A stretch of 64,000 nt of DNA from Gracilimonas sp. Its GTDB lineage: Bacteria; Bacteroidota; Rhodothermia; Balneolales; Balneolaceae. Made by a program: the position numbers and the translations under genes. The stretch is from the NCBI GenBank assembly GCA_022450045.1, contig JAKURD010000002.1:124001-188000 (forward strand). The letters are read 5' to 3'. Below are positions 15,933 to 24,989 of the stretch, one piece after another (positions within the stretch are counted from its first letter, which is position 1; each line of letters opens with the position of its first letter). Under the pieces are notes generated by a model. That model was not told where the DNA came from. It made no database searches and worked only from the letters and a program-made list of their open reading frames with translations.

Positions 15933-16919
15933 ATGAATAAAATAAACTGGGGAATTTTAAGTATGGCTGACATCGCAACGAAACACGTGATTCCAGGAAT
16001 GCAAAAAGGAGAGCTTTGTAATATTGAGGCCATATCATCAAGAACGGAGAAGCGGGCAAACGAAGCAGCTGCTGCCCTTAATATTCCCAAGGCCTACGGG
16101 TCTTATGAAGAACTGTTGGCCGATGAAGAAATTGAAGCTATCTATAATCCACTTCCCAACCACCTGCATGTACCGTGGACGATCAAAGCGCTGGAGGCCG
16201 GAAAGCATGTATTATGTGAAAAGTCGATTGCAGTAAATGCAAAAGAGGCCGAGATGCTAAAGGAGGAAACAGAAAAGTATCCCCGCCTGAAGGTGATGGA
16301 AGCTTTCATGTATCGCTTTCATCCCCAGTGGGAAATAGTAAAAAACTGGATCAATTCCGGAAAGATCGGTGATATCAAAACTATACAGACAATGTTTACT
16401 TATCACAATGTAAATCCCGACGACATACGTAATAAAGCAGGAATGGGGGGCGGTGGCCTGCTGGATGTGGGCTGCTATTGCATTTCCGCTTCACGCTACA
16501 TTTTTGATGAAGAACCTTTAAAAGTGATGGGAGAAGTTGATATGGATCCTGATTTCAATATAGACCGGCTCGCCTCGGGAATACTGACATTTTCAAAAGG
16601 AACATCGGTTTTTACGTGCTCAACCCAGGCTAACAGAAATCAAAATCTTATTATTTTGGGTACTAAAGCGAGGATTGAAATGGACAACCCCTTCAACCCA
16701 TACACAAATGCGACATCAGTATATTTAAGGAATAAAGGTGAATTGCTTGAAAAGAAAACAGTACAGGATGATCATTATACACTTCAGGGAGATGCTTTTT
16801 CCAGATCAATTATAAATAATGAATCGGTCCCAACTCCATTAACGGATGCCATTGCTAACCTTAAAGTGATAGATGCTGTTTTTGAGAGTAGTAAGAAACA
16901 GTTGCCTGTTCAGCTTTGA
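15933..16919 (+). CDS. Gfo/Idh/MocA family oxidoreductase
   Basis: 328 residues. NAD(P)-dependent oxidoreductase of the glucose-fructose oxidoreductase group, usually acting on sugars or cyclitols. Visible: INWGILSMADIATKHVIPGM (Rossmann), YNPLPNHLHVPWTIKALEAGKHVLCEKSIAVN with the EK(P-like) catalytic Lys, EAFMYRFHPQW, and GGGLLDVGCYCIS with the C-terminal barrel. These match the dimeric dihydrodiol-dehydrogenase-like branch. Substrate not predictable. Appears to be monocistronic. Confidence 0.9.
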   Translation: MNKINWGILSMADIATKHVIPGMQKGELCNIEAISSRTEKRANEAAAALNIPKAYGSYEELLADEEIEAIYNPLPNHLHVPWTIKALEAGKHVLCEKSIAVNAKEAEMLKEETEKYPRLKVMEAFMYRFHPQWEIVKNWINSGKIGDIKTIQTMFTYHNVNPDDIRNKAGMGGGGLLDVGCYCISASRYIFDEEPLKVMGEVDMDPDFNIDRLASGILTFSKGTSVFTCSTQANRNQNLIILGTKARIEMDNPFNPYTNATSVYLRNKGELLEKKTVQDDHYTLQGDAFSRSIINNESVPTPLTDAIANLKVIDAVFESSKKQLPVQL

Positions 16920-17054
16920 AAGAACTCTCAGTTGCTCAAACATCGGGAAGCATTAGCCAAATAATTGAATTATAATAAGCTGTATTTCCTAATTAGTTCG
17001 ATAAAATAACACCTTCTTTCGTATAGTTTATATTGAATATAGAATAGATGATAA

Positions 17055-17076
17055 TTGAATTAACCAATTAATTCAA
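17055..17076 (+). promoter_or_regulatory. 22-bp palindrome, candidate TetR operator
   Basis: TTGAATTAA (17055-17063), CCAA, TTAATTCAA (17068-17076): 9-bp perfect arms, 61 bp before the TetR start. Size and position fit an autoregulatory TetR-family operator for the export operon that follows. Confidence 0.6.
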
Positions 17077-17137
17077 CCAAATGGTCGGAAAATTTGATTA
17101 ATTTATATACCTTTCCATTAACGCAAACAAAAGGATT

Positions 17138-17743
17138 ATGGCTTTAGAAAAAGAAACCGAAGAAAAAATTTTTACAGCAGCTCAAGAAGTGTTCCAAAAG
17201 AAGGGATTTGACGGCGCTCGTATGCAGGAAATTGCGGATGAAGCGGAGATCAACAAATCCATGCTGCATTATTACTACCGCAGTAAAGACAAATTATTTA
17301 TGGCGGTTTTCCAGGCAGGAGTGAAGAAAATCCTGCCAAAACTTCTTGGGGTTTTAGGGTCGGATAAAACTTTAGAAGAAAAAGTAGTGCAAATAGTGGA
17401 CTTCTATTACTATATCTTTAAAGTGAACCCGTATTTGCCAGCTTTTGTAATCCACGAAATGAATATGCATCCGGAGAGATTTCGTGATTTTATCATTTCC
17501 AGCCAGATTCAAATACCTCAGAAATTTAAAGAACAGGTTGAGCAGGAGGTTGCAGATGGCAGGATTATGGAAATAAAGCCTGAGCAGTTTTTAATAAATA
17601 TTGTAAGCATGTGCATGATGCCGGTGATTGCCAAAACTATGGTTCAGGTCATTTTTAGTTTCGATGAAAGAGAGTACAAAGAGTTTCTAAAAGAACGCAA
17701 AGCCCTGATTCCCGAACTGATTATGAAAGGGGTGAAACCATGA
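17138..17743 (+). CDS. TetR family regulator of a YbhGFSR-like export operon
   Basis: 201 residues. The N-terminal TetR helix-turn-helix is clear: KIFTAAQEVFQKKGFDGARMQEIADEAEINKSMLHYYYRSKDKLF (about 10-54). The ligand-binding half is helical. First gene of a seven-gene run with TolC, HlyD, two ATPases and two ABC-2 permeases; its stop overlaps the TolC start as ATGA. This gene order recalls E. coli cecR (ybiH)-ybhGFSR, where CecR represses the exporter. The 22-bp palindrome upstream is the probable binding site. Confidence 0.9.
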   Translation: MALEKETEEKIFTAAQEVFQKKGFDGARMQEIADEAEINKSMLHYYYRSKDKLFMAVFQAGVKKILPKLLGVLGSDKTLEEKVVQIVDFYYYIFKVNPYLPAFVIHEMNMHPERFRDFIISSQIQIPQKFKEQVEQEVADGRIMEIKPEQFLINIVSMCMMPVIAKTMVQVIFSFDEREYKEFLKERKALIPELIMKGVKP

Positions 17744-19119
17744 CTACATGCAGATTAAATACAACAGCTAAACCTGTCAGATTTCAAGGCTATTTGATTG
17801 AATATGCCCGCAGTGTTTTAAACCAGACAGGTTTATGGTATTCCATGTTAGCAACAAGTATAGGCTTCTTTTTTGCTGTTGTTCCACAACACGTTTTTGC
17901 CCAGGGCTCCGGAAAACCCATTTCTTTGGAATATTGCTATAAACAGATCGAGGTTTCATATCCGATATCGCAAAAGTTTGAAATCCAGAAGAAAATAACA
18001 GAACTCAATGACCGGATTGCAAGATCTGGACTATTTCCAGAGGTGCAGATTAGCGCCAGTGCCAGTTATCAATCGGATGTAACGAAAGTGCCATTTGCAG
18101 CTAACGTACCGGAATTAAGCAAAGATCACTACAATGTTTCTCTGGACGTAACTCAGCCAATTTATGACGGTGGAAGAATCAGAGTTATGCGAAAGCTGGA
18201 AATCGAGCAAAGTGCTGTCGAAGATGCCGGGGTGAAAACGGACCTATGGAATGTAAGAGGCCAAACCGAACAGGTATATTTTGGCATTTTGTTCTTGCAG
18301 AAACAATCAGAAACCATAAATGTACTTATCAAAGATCTGGAGGAACAGCTTGAATCGGTTCAGGCCAAAATAGATAATGGAGTGTTGTTGCCGGGAAACG
18401 GATTGGTGTTAGAAGCAGAATTACTCAAAGTTCAACAGCAAAATATACGGATTCGGTATGATTTGGAAGCTGCTTATGCGGTGTTGAGTGAACTGATAGG
18501 GGAAGAAATTATGCCGGATACTGAGCTGAAAATTCCATCCGTTCTGGCAACGGATTTTATTCCACAGGAAATTTCCCGGCCAGAACTTGAATTGTTCTCG
18601 GGTCAAACCAATACGCTAAATCTTCAGCAAGAGCTGACCCTCTCCGATAAAATCCCCAAAGTTTCCGCTTTTGCGAAAACGGCTTACGGCCGCCCCGGAC
18701 TGGATGTATTTGACAACGATTTACAAACCTTCTGGATTGTGGGATTGAAGGCACAGTGGAGCTTAAAGAGCTGGATAAACTCCGGAAAGAAAGAAGAAGT
18801 GTTGGAATTACAGAAACGAAAAATCCGGGCTGATAAGGAAACATTCCGGCTTGGGGTAAAAAACGAACTCAGTACGTCAGAGAAAAAGATTGAGCAGCTC
18901 AGGGAGCAAATTGAACTGGATGAAAAAGTACTTGAGCTGCGGGAGCAGGTAGTGGAAGAAAAGAAAAATCAGCTTGAGCAGGGTGTAATTACTTCTACCG
19001 AATACATCACGGAATTAAATGCGGAAAGTCAGGCACGTTTAAATCTGGAAATACGTCGGGTACAGCTCATTCAGAGCATCATAGAATATTCAACTAAAAA
19101 AGGAATCTCATGGAATTAA
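17740..19119 (+). CDS. TolC family outer-membrane efflux protein
   Basis: 459 residues from the ATG that overlaps the tetR stop (ATGA). An inner ATG at 17845 would begin with a cleaner signal peptide (MLATSIGFFFAVVPQHVFAQG), so the first 35 residues may not be used. TolC-type repeats follow: SLEYCYKQIEVSYPI..., PEVQISASASYQ, DVTQPIYDGGRI, and the second half with long helices and EKKNQLEQGVITSTEYITELNAESQA. It forms the outer-membrane duct for the ABC-2 exporter encoded downstream. It overlaps hlyD by 10 bp. Confidence 0.88.
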   Translation: MTTCRLNTTAKPVRFQGYLIEYARSVLNQTGLWYSMLATSIGFFFAVVPQHVFAQGSGKPISLEYCYKQIEVSYPISQKFEIQKKITELNDRIARSGLFPEVQISASASYQSDVTKVPFAANVPELSKDHYNVSLDVTQPIYDGGRIRVMRKLEIEQSAVEDAGVKTDLWNVRGQTEQVYFGILFLQKQSETINVLIKDLEEQLESVQAKIDNGVLLPGNGLVLEAELLKVQQQNIRIRYDLEAAYAVLSELIGEEIMPDTELKIPSVLATDFIPQEISRPELELFSGQTNTLNLQQELTLSDKIPKVSAFAKTAYGRPGLDVFDNDLQTFWIVGLKAQWSLKSWINSGKKEEVLELQKRKIRADKETFRLGVKNELSTSEKKIEQLREQIELDEKVLELREQVVEEKKNQLEQGVITSTEYITELNAESQARLNLEIRRVQLIQSIIEYSTKKGISWN

Positions 19120-19994
19120 AACAGATCATCGGATTGATAGGATTAGGGGTGTTACTTCTTTCTTGTAATACCGGGGACATTTCGGACGCCTACGGACAGT
19201 TTGAAGCCGATAAAACCACGATTTCTTCCGAAGCTTCCGGTATCCTGAAAAGCTTTGAGGTAAAAGAAGGGATGAAGCTGGAAACCGGTCAAAAAGTTGG
19301 ACAAGTTGATACCACTCAGCTATCCCTTCGAAAAGAGGAGCTAATGGCTTCGGTCAGATCAATCCGCACCAACATCGATAAACTAACAGCTCAGGCGGGT
19401 GTGTACAAAGAGCAACTGAAAACGGAAGAACAAGATTTGGATCGACTCATCAGTCTGAAGCGAAATAATGCCGCTACCCAGCAGCAAATTGACCATGCGA
19501 AAGGACAGGTAAATGTACTTCAAAAACAGATCGCGTCGGTGGAAGTGCAAAAACAGTCGGTGTATGCCGAGCTTGAAGCCATGCGAACCCGGATTTCTCA
19601 AGTAGAAGACCAATTGCAAAAAGCTCAAATCATAAATCCCGTTGAGGGAATGGTGCTTTCTTCTTTTGCTGAGCCTAATGAATTGGTATCTGCCGGTAAG
19701 CCGCTGTATGAAATTGCTAATTTAGAAGAAATGGAATTGAGGGTGTATATCTCCGGAGCACAATTACCGAATATTACACTTGGGCAAAACGTAGAAGTGT
19801 TAATTGATAAGGATGCTGCTGTTAATGAGGCATTGAAAGGCACGGTAAGCTGGATAGCTTCGGAAGCGGAATTCACTCCCCGTATGATTCAAACCAAAGA
19901 GGAGCGTGTTACACAGGTGTACGCAGTGAAAGTGCGGGTGCCAAATCCGGATGGGAAGCTGAAGATCGGGATGCCGGGTGAGGTGAATTTTTAG
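19110..19994 (+). CDS. HlyD-family periplasmic adaptor, lipoprotein (YbhG-like)
   Basis: 294 residues. Signal peptide with lipobox LLLSC (Cys about 19), then a lipoyl/barrel-sandwich half FEADKTTISSEASGILKSFEVKEGMKLETGQKVG, a long coiled-coil hairpin (about 65-165), the second sandwich half NPVEGMVLSSFAEPNELVSAGKPL and a beta-barrel ending RVPNPDGKLKIGMPGEV. It links the inner-membrane transporter to TolC. YbhG of E. coli has the same short build. Start overlaps tolC. Confidence 0.9.
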   Translation: MELKQIIGLIGLGVLLLSCNTGDISDAYGQFEADKTTISSEASGILKSFEVKEGMKLETGQKVGQVDTTQLSLRKEELMASVRSIRTNIDKLTAQAGVYKEQLKTEEQDLDRLISLKRNNAATQQQIDHAKGQVNVLQKQIASVEVQKQSVYAELEAMRTRISQVEDQLQKAQIINPVEGMVLSSFAEPNELVSAGKPLYEIANLEEMELRVYISGAQLPNITLGQNVEVLIDKDAAVNEALKGTVSWIASEAEFTPRMIQTKEERVTQVYAVKVRVPNPDGKLKIGMPGEVNF

Positions 19995-20084
19995 TGAGTG
20001 GAACTGGAGATTGGGAAGGAGGCTCAAATCCCGGAGGGATGACACAACATAGTATTTAAATGAAAGCAGGAGCTTCCGGTATGT

Positions 20085-20108
20085 GTTCCCAAGCCGGAGG
20101 TTGGGAAC
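20085..20108. repeat. REP-like hairpin GTTCCCAA-8-TTGGGAAC
   Basis: 8-bp perfect arms around GCCGGAGG, followed by GAGACTAATAAAG. A partial relative (GATTGGGAAGGAGGCTCAA) lies about 85 bp upstream at 20010-20028. It sits in the 219-bp gap inside the efflux operon between hlyD and the first ATPase gene, where it may modulate mRNA stability. Similar GTTGGGAACGAG-type palindromes are scattered in other bacterial genomes. Confidence 0.55.
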
Positions 20109-20213
20109 GAGACTAATAAAGTATTAAAAGAGTTCCCTTGCCCAGCTATGTAGCATATGCGGAACAGGAGGGAAAGGGTCCTGCATGCACGATTAACAAA
20201 ACAAAAAATCAAT

Positions 20214-21146
20214 TTGAAATCAATCGTAAACATATTGCAAGTAAGCAAATTCTTTGGAAAGACAGCGGCTGTAAAGGAAATTTCTTTTCAGGTTAATACC
20301 GGGGAATTGTTTGGATTGATTGGCCCGGATGGGGCAGGGAAAACAACGCTGTTCAGAATCATAAATACACTGTTGGTCCCGGATTCAGGAACTGCTACGG
20401 TGTTTGGAAAAGACGTGGTGGGCGATTATAAAGAAATTCGCCCGCTATTAGGTTACATGCCAGGAAGATTTTCCTTATACCAGGATTTAACGGTGGAAGA
20501 GAACCTCCGGTTTTTTGCATCGGTGTTTGGGACTACCATTGAGGAAAACTATGAACTGGTGAAGCCGATTTACAGCCAGTTAGAACCCTTTAAAAATCGC
20601 TTGGCAGGAGCGTTATCGGGAGGGATGAAGCAGAAGCTCGCTTTGAGCTGTGCACTTATTCACAAGCCCAGGCTGCTACTCCTCGACGAGCCTACAACGG
20701 GCGTGGACGCCGTTTCCCGCAAAGAATTCTGGGAAATGTTGTCTGTGCTTAAAAAACAGGGGATTACCATTATCGTCTCCACACCGTATATGGATGAAGC
20801 CAATTTATGTGATCGTGTTGCGCTTATGCAGGAAGGTGAAATTCTACAAATTGATACCCCAAAAAATATTGTGGATGCTTTTGAGAAGCCCTTGCTGGGA
20901 ATAAAAGCGGAGAACAAATACAAACTACTTCAGGCGTTAAAAAAGTATCCGAAGGCAGCCTCCGTGCATCCCTTTGGTGAGTTTATTCATTACACAGATC
21001 AGGATGATGCACCAGATTTGAATACTCTGAAGAATTACTTGATTAATCAGGGTTTGGAATCTGTTGAAATTAATTACATAAAGCCAAATATCGAAGACAG
21101 CTTCATGGCGTTGATGCACACCCAAACGGAGGTAGTCTATGAGTGA
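20214..21146 (+). CDS. ABC transporter ATPase 1 (N-terminal half of YbhF-like)
   Basis: About 310 residues from a TTG at 20214, which places the start just before the conserved ILQVSKFFGKTAAVKEISF; an ATG at 20157 gives 19 extra residues that are not family-like. Walker A GPDGAGKTT, signature LSGGMKQKLALSCAL, Walker B LLLLDEPTTGVD, and a His-less switch STPYMDEANLCDRV (Pro-Tyr in place of the usual His). The C-terminal domain is about 90 residues. Overlaps the second ATPase gene by 8 bp. Together they equal the double-ATPase YbhF, here as two chains. Confidence 0.85.
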   Translation: MKSIVNILQVSKFFGKTAAVKEISFQVNTGELFGLIGPDGAGKTTLFRIINTLLVPDSGTATVFGKDVVGDYKEIRPLLGYMPGRFSLYQDLTVEENLRFFASVFGTTIEENYELVKPIYSQLEPFKNRLAGALSGGMKQKLALSCALIHKPRLLLLDEPTTGVDAVSRKEFWEMLSVLKKQGITIIVSTPYMDEANLCDRVALMQEGEILQIDTPKNIVDAFEKPLLGIKAENKYKLLQALKKYPKAASVHPFGEFIHYTDQDDAPDLNTLKNYLINQGLESVEINYIKPNIEDSFMALMHTQTEVVYE

Positions 21147-21882
21147 ATTGGCCATCCAAACGGAAAACCTGACCCGCAAATTTGGAGAATTTACTGCTGT
21201 TGACAACATTTCATTTGATGTGAAGCAGGGCGAGATCTTTGGCTTTCTCGGAGCTAACGGAGCCGGAAAAACCACCGCCATGAAAATGCTTACAGGCTTA
21301 CTTAACCCAACTTCAGGTTCAGCTACTGTTTCAGGAAGTGATGTTTATACCCAAGCGGAAACTATAAAAAAGAACATTGGCTACATGAGCCAAAAGTTTT
21401 CGCTATATGATGATCTTACAGCCGAAGAAAACATTCAATTCTATGGCGGTATTTATGGTATTTCAGATCAGGATTTATCTCCGAAGATTGATGAAGTCCT
21501 TGAATCTGTGAGCCTCGGCTCCGTCCGAAAACAATTGGTGCGCTCGCTGCCATTGGGATGGAAGCAAAAACTGGCGTTTTCTATTGCTATTCTCCATCAA
21601 CCCAAAATTGTGTTTTTGGATGAGCCGACCGGCGGCGTGGATCCTGTAACCCGGCGTCAGTTCTGGGAGAAAATATACCAGGTTTCTGACCGCGGAATCA
21701 CGGTTTTTGTGACTACACACTATATGGATGAAGCCGAATACTGTGACCGTATTTCAATTATGGTGGATGGCCGTATTGATGCACTCGGTACACCGGATGA
21801 GCTCAAAGAATCGTTCTCATCAGATTCCATAGAAAATGTTTTTATAAAGCTGGCTCGGTCAGCCACAAGGGGGGACGGATGA
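21139..21882 (+). CDS. ABC transporter ATPase 2 (C-terminal half of YbhF-like)
   Basis: 247 residues. Walker A GANGAGKTT, Q-loop YMSQKFSLYDDLT, degenerate signature RSLPLGWKQKLAFSIAI (the canonical LSGG is PLGW), Walker B IVFLDEPTGGVD and an intact switch VTTHYMDEAEYCDR. The partner ATPase has the good signature but lacks the switch His, so each composite site would pair one intact and one degenerate element. Overlaps the next permease by ATGA. Confidence 0.9.
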   Translation: MSELAIQTENLTRKFGEFTAVDNISFDVKQGEIFGFLGANGAGKTTAMKMLTGLLNPTSGSATVSGSDVYTQAETIKKNIGYMSQKFSLYDDLTAEENIQFYGGIYGISDQDLSPKIDEVLESVSLGSVRKQLVRSLPLGWKQKLAFSIAILHQPKIVFLDEPTGGVDPVTRRQFWEKIYQVSDRGITVFVTTHYMDEAEYCDRISIMVDGRIDALGTPDELKESFSSDSIENVFIKLARSATRGDG

Positions 21883-22988
21883 ATTCATTTCGAGGATTTG
21901 TAACAAAAGAATTCAAACAGATTTACCGCGATAAGCGTACCCTGGTAGTGCTTTTCGGCATGCCCGTGATCATGATGGTATTATTTGGCTTTGCTATCCG
22001 GAACGAGATCGACGACGCTCAAATTGGGATTCTTGATTTTTCTAAGGATGAGGTGACCCGGACTATCACCCAAAAACTGGAGGCTTCTAAATCATTTCAG
22101 GTGAGGGCATACCTGGAAAATTATGATGAAGTGGAAGGGTTATTTCGTCAAGGAGATATCAAAGAAATTGTAGTATTTGAGCCGGGTTTTCAAGAAAAAT
22201 TGGTTCGTAAAAATGTGGCAGATATTCAAATCATAACTGACGCCACCGATCCAAATCTGGCTAACCTGGTGCAGTCATACACCTCAAATGTTGTTCGGGA
22301 TTATGTACAGATACTGAACCGGGAGGCACAGGTACAACAAGCCGGAATTCAGCCACAAGTTCGGATGATGTACAACCCGGAACTGCGCAGTGTAAACTTG
22401 TTTGTACCGGGACTCATCGCCGTCATCCTCATGCTGGTTTCCGCTCTTATGACATCTATCTCCATTACACGCGAGAAGGAGATGGGTAATATGGAAATCC
22501 TGCTGGTTTCACCGCTTAAACCCTATCATATTATAATCGGTAAAGTCTTGCCCTACATGGTTTTGTCGGTAGTGAACGTAATTACCATCCTGGTACTTGC
22601 CGAGTTTGTGTTTCATGTTCCTTTTGAAGGCTCATATCTGTTTTTTTTCCTGGAGGCCGGGTTGTTTATTATGACTGCTTTGGCGTTAGGCGTGTTCATT
22701 TCTTCTGCATCGAACAATCAGCAAACGGCTATGATGGTCTCGCTGGCCGGACTGCTGCTTCCAACCGTTTTACTCTCCGGATTTATCTTCCCGGTTGCCA
22801 GTATGCCGCTTCCGCTGCAATGGATTTCCCATATTATTCCTGCAAAATGGTTCTTAATTATTGTACGAGACATTATGCTTAAAGGCTCCGATCTGATGTT
22901 AGTTTGGAAGGAAACGTTGGTTCTGTTGGTAATGACACTGGGATTTATCGGGCTGAGCCTTAAAAAATTCAAAGTGAGGCTGCAATGA
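21879..22988 (+). CDS. ABC-2 type permease 1 (YbhS-like)
   Basis: 369 residues. N-terminal membrane segment near 22-40 (LVVLFGMPVIMMVLFGFAI), a periplasmic domain of about 130 residues, then five membrane segments from about 175, with the ABC-2 hallmark ITREKEMGNMEILLVSPLKPYHIIIGKVLPY. Exports small molecules or xenobiotics with the partner permease; YbhS in E. coli is linked to drug and Na+ export. ATGA overlaps on both sides show tight coupling. Confidence 0.9.
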   Translation: MNSFRGFVTKEFKQIYRDKRTLVVLFGMPVIMMVLFGFAIRNEIDDAQIGILDFSKDEVTRTITQKLEASKSFQVRAYLENYDEVEGLFRQGDIKEIVVFEPGFQEKLVRKNVADIQIITDATDPNLANLVQSYTSNVVRDYVQILNREAQVQQAGIQPQVRMMYNPELRSVNLFVPGLIAVILMLVSALMTSISITREKEMGNMEILLVSPLKPYHIIIGKVLPYMVLSVVNVITILVLAEFVFHVPFEGSYLFFFLEAGLFIMTALALGVFISSASNNQQTAMMVSLAGLLLPTVLLSGFIFPVASMPLPLQWISHIIPAKWFLIIVRDIMLKGSDLMLVWKETLVLLVMTLGFIGLSLKKFKVRLQ

Positions 22989-24115
22989 GGATCATCCGGT
23001 TTTTACTTCGAAAAGAGTTCCTTCAGATTTTTCGGAATAAAGCCATGCTGCCTATCCTTTTTGTGATGCCGGTAATTCAGCTTCTGGTTCTTTCCTTTGC
23101 GGCCACTTACGAATTGAAGGAAGTGGATTTTGCCCTCCTTGATATGGATCAGTCACGGGTTTCCAGGGAGCTTGCTGCCAAATTTCAGTCTACCGGCTAT
23201 TTTAATTTACAGGCAGAAACTTTTGACAGGAATAAGGCGATGGAATGGCTGGATGCCGGACGTGTGAGCCTGATCATTATTGTACCACCGGATTTTGAAG
23301 AAGATTTAACCAACGGGAGAGAAGCACCCGTTCAGCTTATTATTGATGCGGTGGATGGGAGTACTGCCGGACTTATTCAATCCTACAGTGCGTCAATTTT
23401 GAATGATTTGAATGCGGAGAAACAGCTTGAGTTGAAAATTAAGTCGGCTGACCCGGCAGTGGTTCAGGCCAAAACTATCAATCTCATTCCTCAAAACTGG
23501 TACAACCCGGATTTGGATTACATTACTTTTATGGTGCCGGGAATTTTAGTGGTGCTGGTGTCTATGATTGGTTTGTTTTTATCAGGGATGAATATTGTCC
23601 GCGAGCAGGAGATCGGAACCATTGAGCAGCTTAACGTTACACCCATCCGCAAATACCAGTTTATGGTTGGCAAGCTCCTGCCGTTCTGGATTATCGGGAT
23701 GTTTGACCTCTTAGTGGGCTTGGCCCTGGCGCGATATGGATTTCATATTCCGTTTTTGGGAAACTTGGCTACTATTTTGGTGGTAGCCGGAATTTTCCTG
23801 GTGGTTATTCAATCACTGGGATTACTCATCTCCACCATGACCAATACCCAGCAACAAGCCATGTTCATCGCCTGGTTTATCATGGTGGTTTTCATTTTAC
23901 TGGGCGGACTCTTCACCCCGATAGAAAGCATGCCGGGATGGGCACAAAATATTACTCTTGCCAATCCCGTGGCCTACTTCATCAAAATCATGCGGATGGT
24001 TCTCCTCAAAGGAGCCGGCTGGCAGGAAATTCAGGTTATGGTGTACACCCTGATTGGGATGGGGAGCGTGTTGCTGATGGTTTCGATTAACCGATATAAG
24101 AAAACCACGGGCTAA
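22985..24115 (+). CDS. ABC-2 type permease 2 (YbhR-like)
   Basis: 376 residues and the same topology as the preceding permease, with which it should heterodimerise: segment at about 22-42, periplasmic domain, then NIVREQEIGTIEQLNVTPIRKYQFMVGKLLPFW and four more membrane segments ending near residue 370. Last gene of the TetR-headed operon; the stop at 24113-24115 is followed by repeats rather than a clear terminator. Confidence 0.9.
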   Translation: MRIIRFLLRKEFLQIFRNKAMLPILFVMPVIQLLVLSFAATYELKEVDFALLDMDQSRVSRELAAKFQSTGYFNLQAETFDRNKAMEWLDAGRVSLIIIVPPDFEEDLTNGREAPVQLIIDAVDGSTAGLIQSYSASILNDLNAEKQLELKIKSADPAVVQAKTINLIPQNWYNPDLDYITFMVPGILVVLVSMIGLFLSGMNIVREQEIGTIEQLNVTPIRKYQFMVGKLLPFWIIGMFDLLVGLALARYGFHIPFLGNLATILVVAGIFLVVIQSLGLLISTMTNTQQQAMFIAWFIMVVFILLGGLFTPIESMPGWAQNITLANPVAYFIKIMRMVLLKGAGWQEIQVMVYTLIGMGSVLLMVSINRYKKTTG

Positions 24116-24120
24116 AGCCC

Positions 24121-24160
24121 GAACATTGAACAAGGAACATTCAATATTGAATGTTGAAGT
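24121..24160. repeat. GAACATTGAACA-type dispersed repeat
   Basis: Contains GAACATTGAACAAGGAACAT and the palindrome ACATTCAATATTGAATGT. Related stretches occur at 38355-38393 (inside yidD), 40881-40913 and 41313-41333. Such short AT-rich words are scattered in this window's gaps. Nothing coding was seen in 24161-24548. Confidence 0.6.
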
Positions 24161-24423
24161 ATTATAATTCCGTGGCAAAGAAATGACCTCAGAGAAATCC
24201 ATAAAACTCATAAAGCCCAACCTCCGGCAACCATTAAAGCCACTGTCACCTACCGGGCGGAGGTTTGAAGGAGGGTGGTTCGTAATTCCCGGGCTGCGTC
24301 CGGCCTGGTTTCCCAAACCCAATTTTATCTCCCAACGGACTTGCCCGGGGCTACTCACATTAGACCCAGTCAGCCACTAAATACAGTACTTGATTCAACA
24401 CGATTATTTTGTATCGCACACTT

Positions 24424-24444
24424 CCTCTCCTTGCCAAGGAGAGG
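24424..24444. repeat. 10-bp-arm palindrome CCTCTCCTTG-C-CAAGGAGAGG
   Basis: Perfect arms with a single-base loop, in the non-coding stretch between the exporter operon and the first DEAD-box helicase. It is followed at 24508-24535 by TTTTTGTGCTTTCGTGGCAA, a word that recurs reversed near 42289-42317. Confidence 0.55.
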
Positions 24445-24548
24445 AAAGAGGAGAGGTCGAAATGCAGGGGCGGGCAATGGTGTTGGGAAATGCCATCCGC
24501 GTCCCATTCATTTTTGTGCTTTCGTGGCAATAAAATCACATTCTTAAA

Positions 24549-24904
24549 TAACGGGAATTCGATATAAAGACCATCGCTTGAATACGTTGAAGGATCACTT
24601 TGCGGCAAACGGCCTGTATGAAAAGCATTATGCTAAAAAAGCAGGGCTAAGTTTATTAGGGAAAACCGTTTACTTTCACAAAACCTCCAAGGATTGTGAA
24701 TCCTTGGAGGTTTTTTCCTAATAAATTAATGGGTCCATTCATAAGTATTGAGTTTTCACAAAGGTTGAAATGCCCGTAATCCTATGGTTGGTCAGGTATC
24801 GAATACTTAAGTAATGGCTACCATTAGATTCCCGTTTCCACGGGAATGACCACAAGTATCCATTTTTATCCTTTTAACGTATTTCTTATCTCGAACTCAC
24901 GTTA
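24549..24904. repeat. family-1 MITE-like element, copy E (composite)
   Basis: Inverted ends TAACGGGAATTCGATATAAAGA (24549-24570; 22 bases, shown as TAACGGGAATTCGATATAAA plus GA) and CTTATCTCGAACTCACGTTA (24885-24904). The interior shares ATTAGATTCCCGT..CCACGGGAATGACC with the copy at 31032-31226 but is about 160 bp longer because a segment carrying a strong hairpin (24680-24714) sits inside it. No coding capacity. Confidence 0.75.
24680..24716. terminator. strong intrinsic terminator-like hairpin AAAACCTCCAAGGA / TCCTTGGAGGTTTT
   Basis: 14-bp perfect arms (24680-24693, 24701-24714), loop TTGTGAA, then TTTTTT. It functions in either orientation in principle, and could end the exporter operon transcript; ACCTCCAAGG-type palindromes are also common repeats in Bacteroidota. 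Confidence 0.65.
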
Positions 24905-24949
24905 AAATACTTCATCAATTTAATGCGTACCTTAAAGCTCACTTTTCTT

Positions 24950-24975
24950 AGCCCGGCTCAGATCCGGGCTTTTTC
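24950..24975 (+). terminator. terminator hairpin in the leader of the DEAD-box helicase (possible attenuator)
   Basis: AGCCCGG (24950-24956), loop CTCAGAT, CCGGGCT (24964-24970), then TTTTTC. It ends only 15 bp before the helicase ATG, with no gene within 800 bp upstream that would need a terminator there, so it may be a conditional attenuator of the helicase gene. Confidence 0.55.
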
Positions 24976-24989
24976 ATTTAATACCCCAT

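Noticed and set aside
24161..24548. ORFs of 65-90 codons between the exporter operon and the helicase
   Set aside because: They run through palindromic and dispersed repeats, lack a start context and have no recognisable domain.
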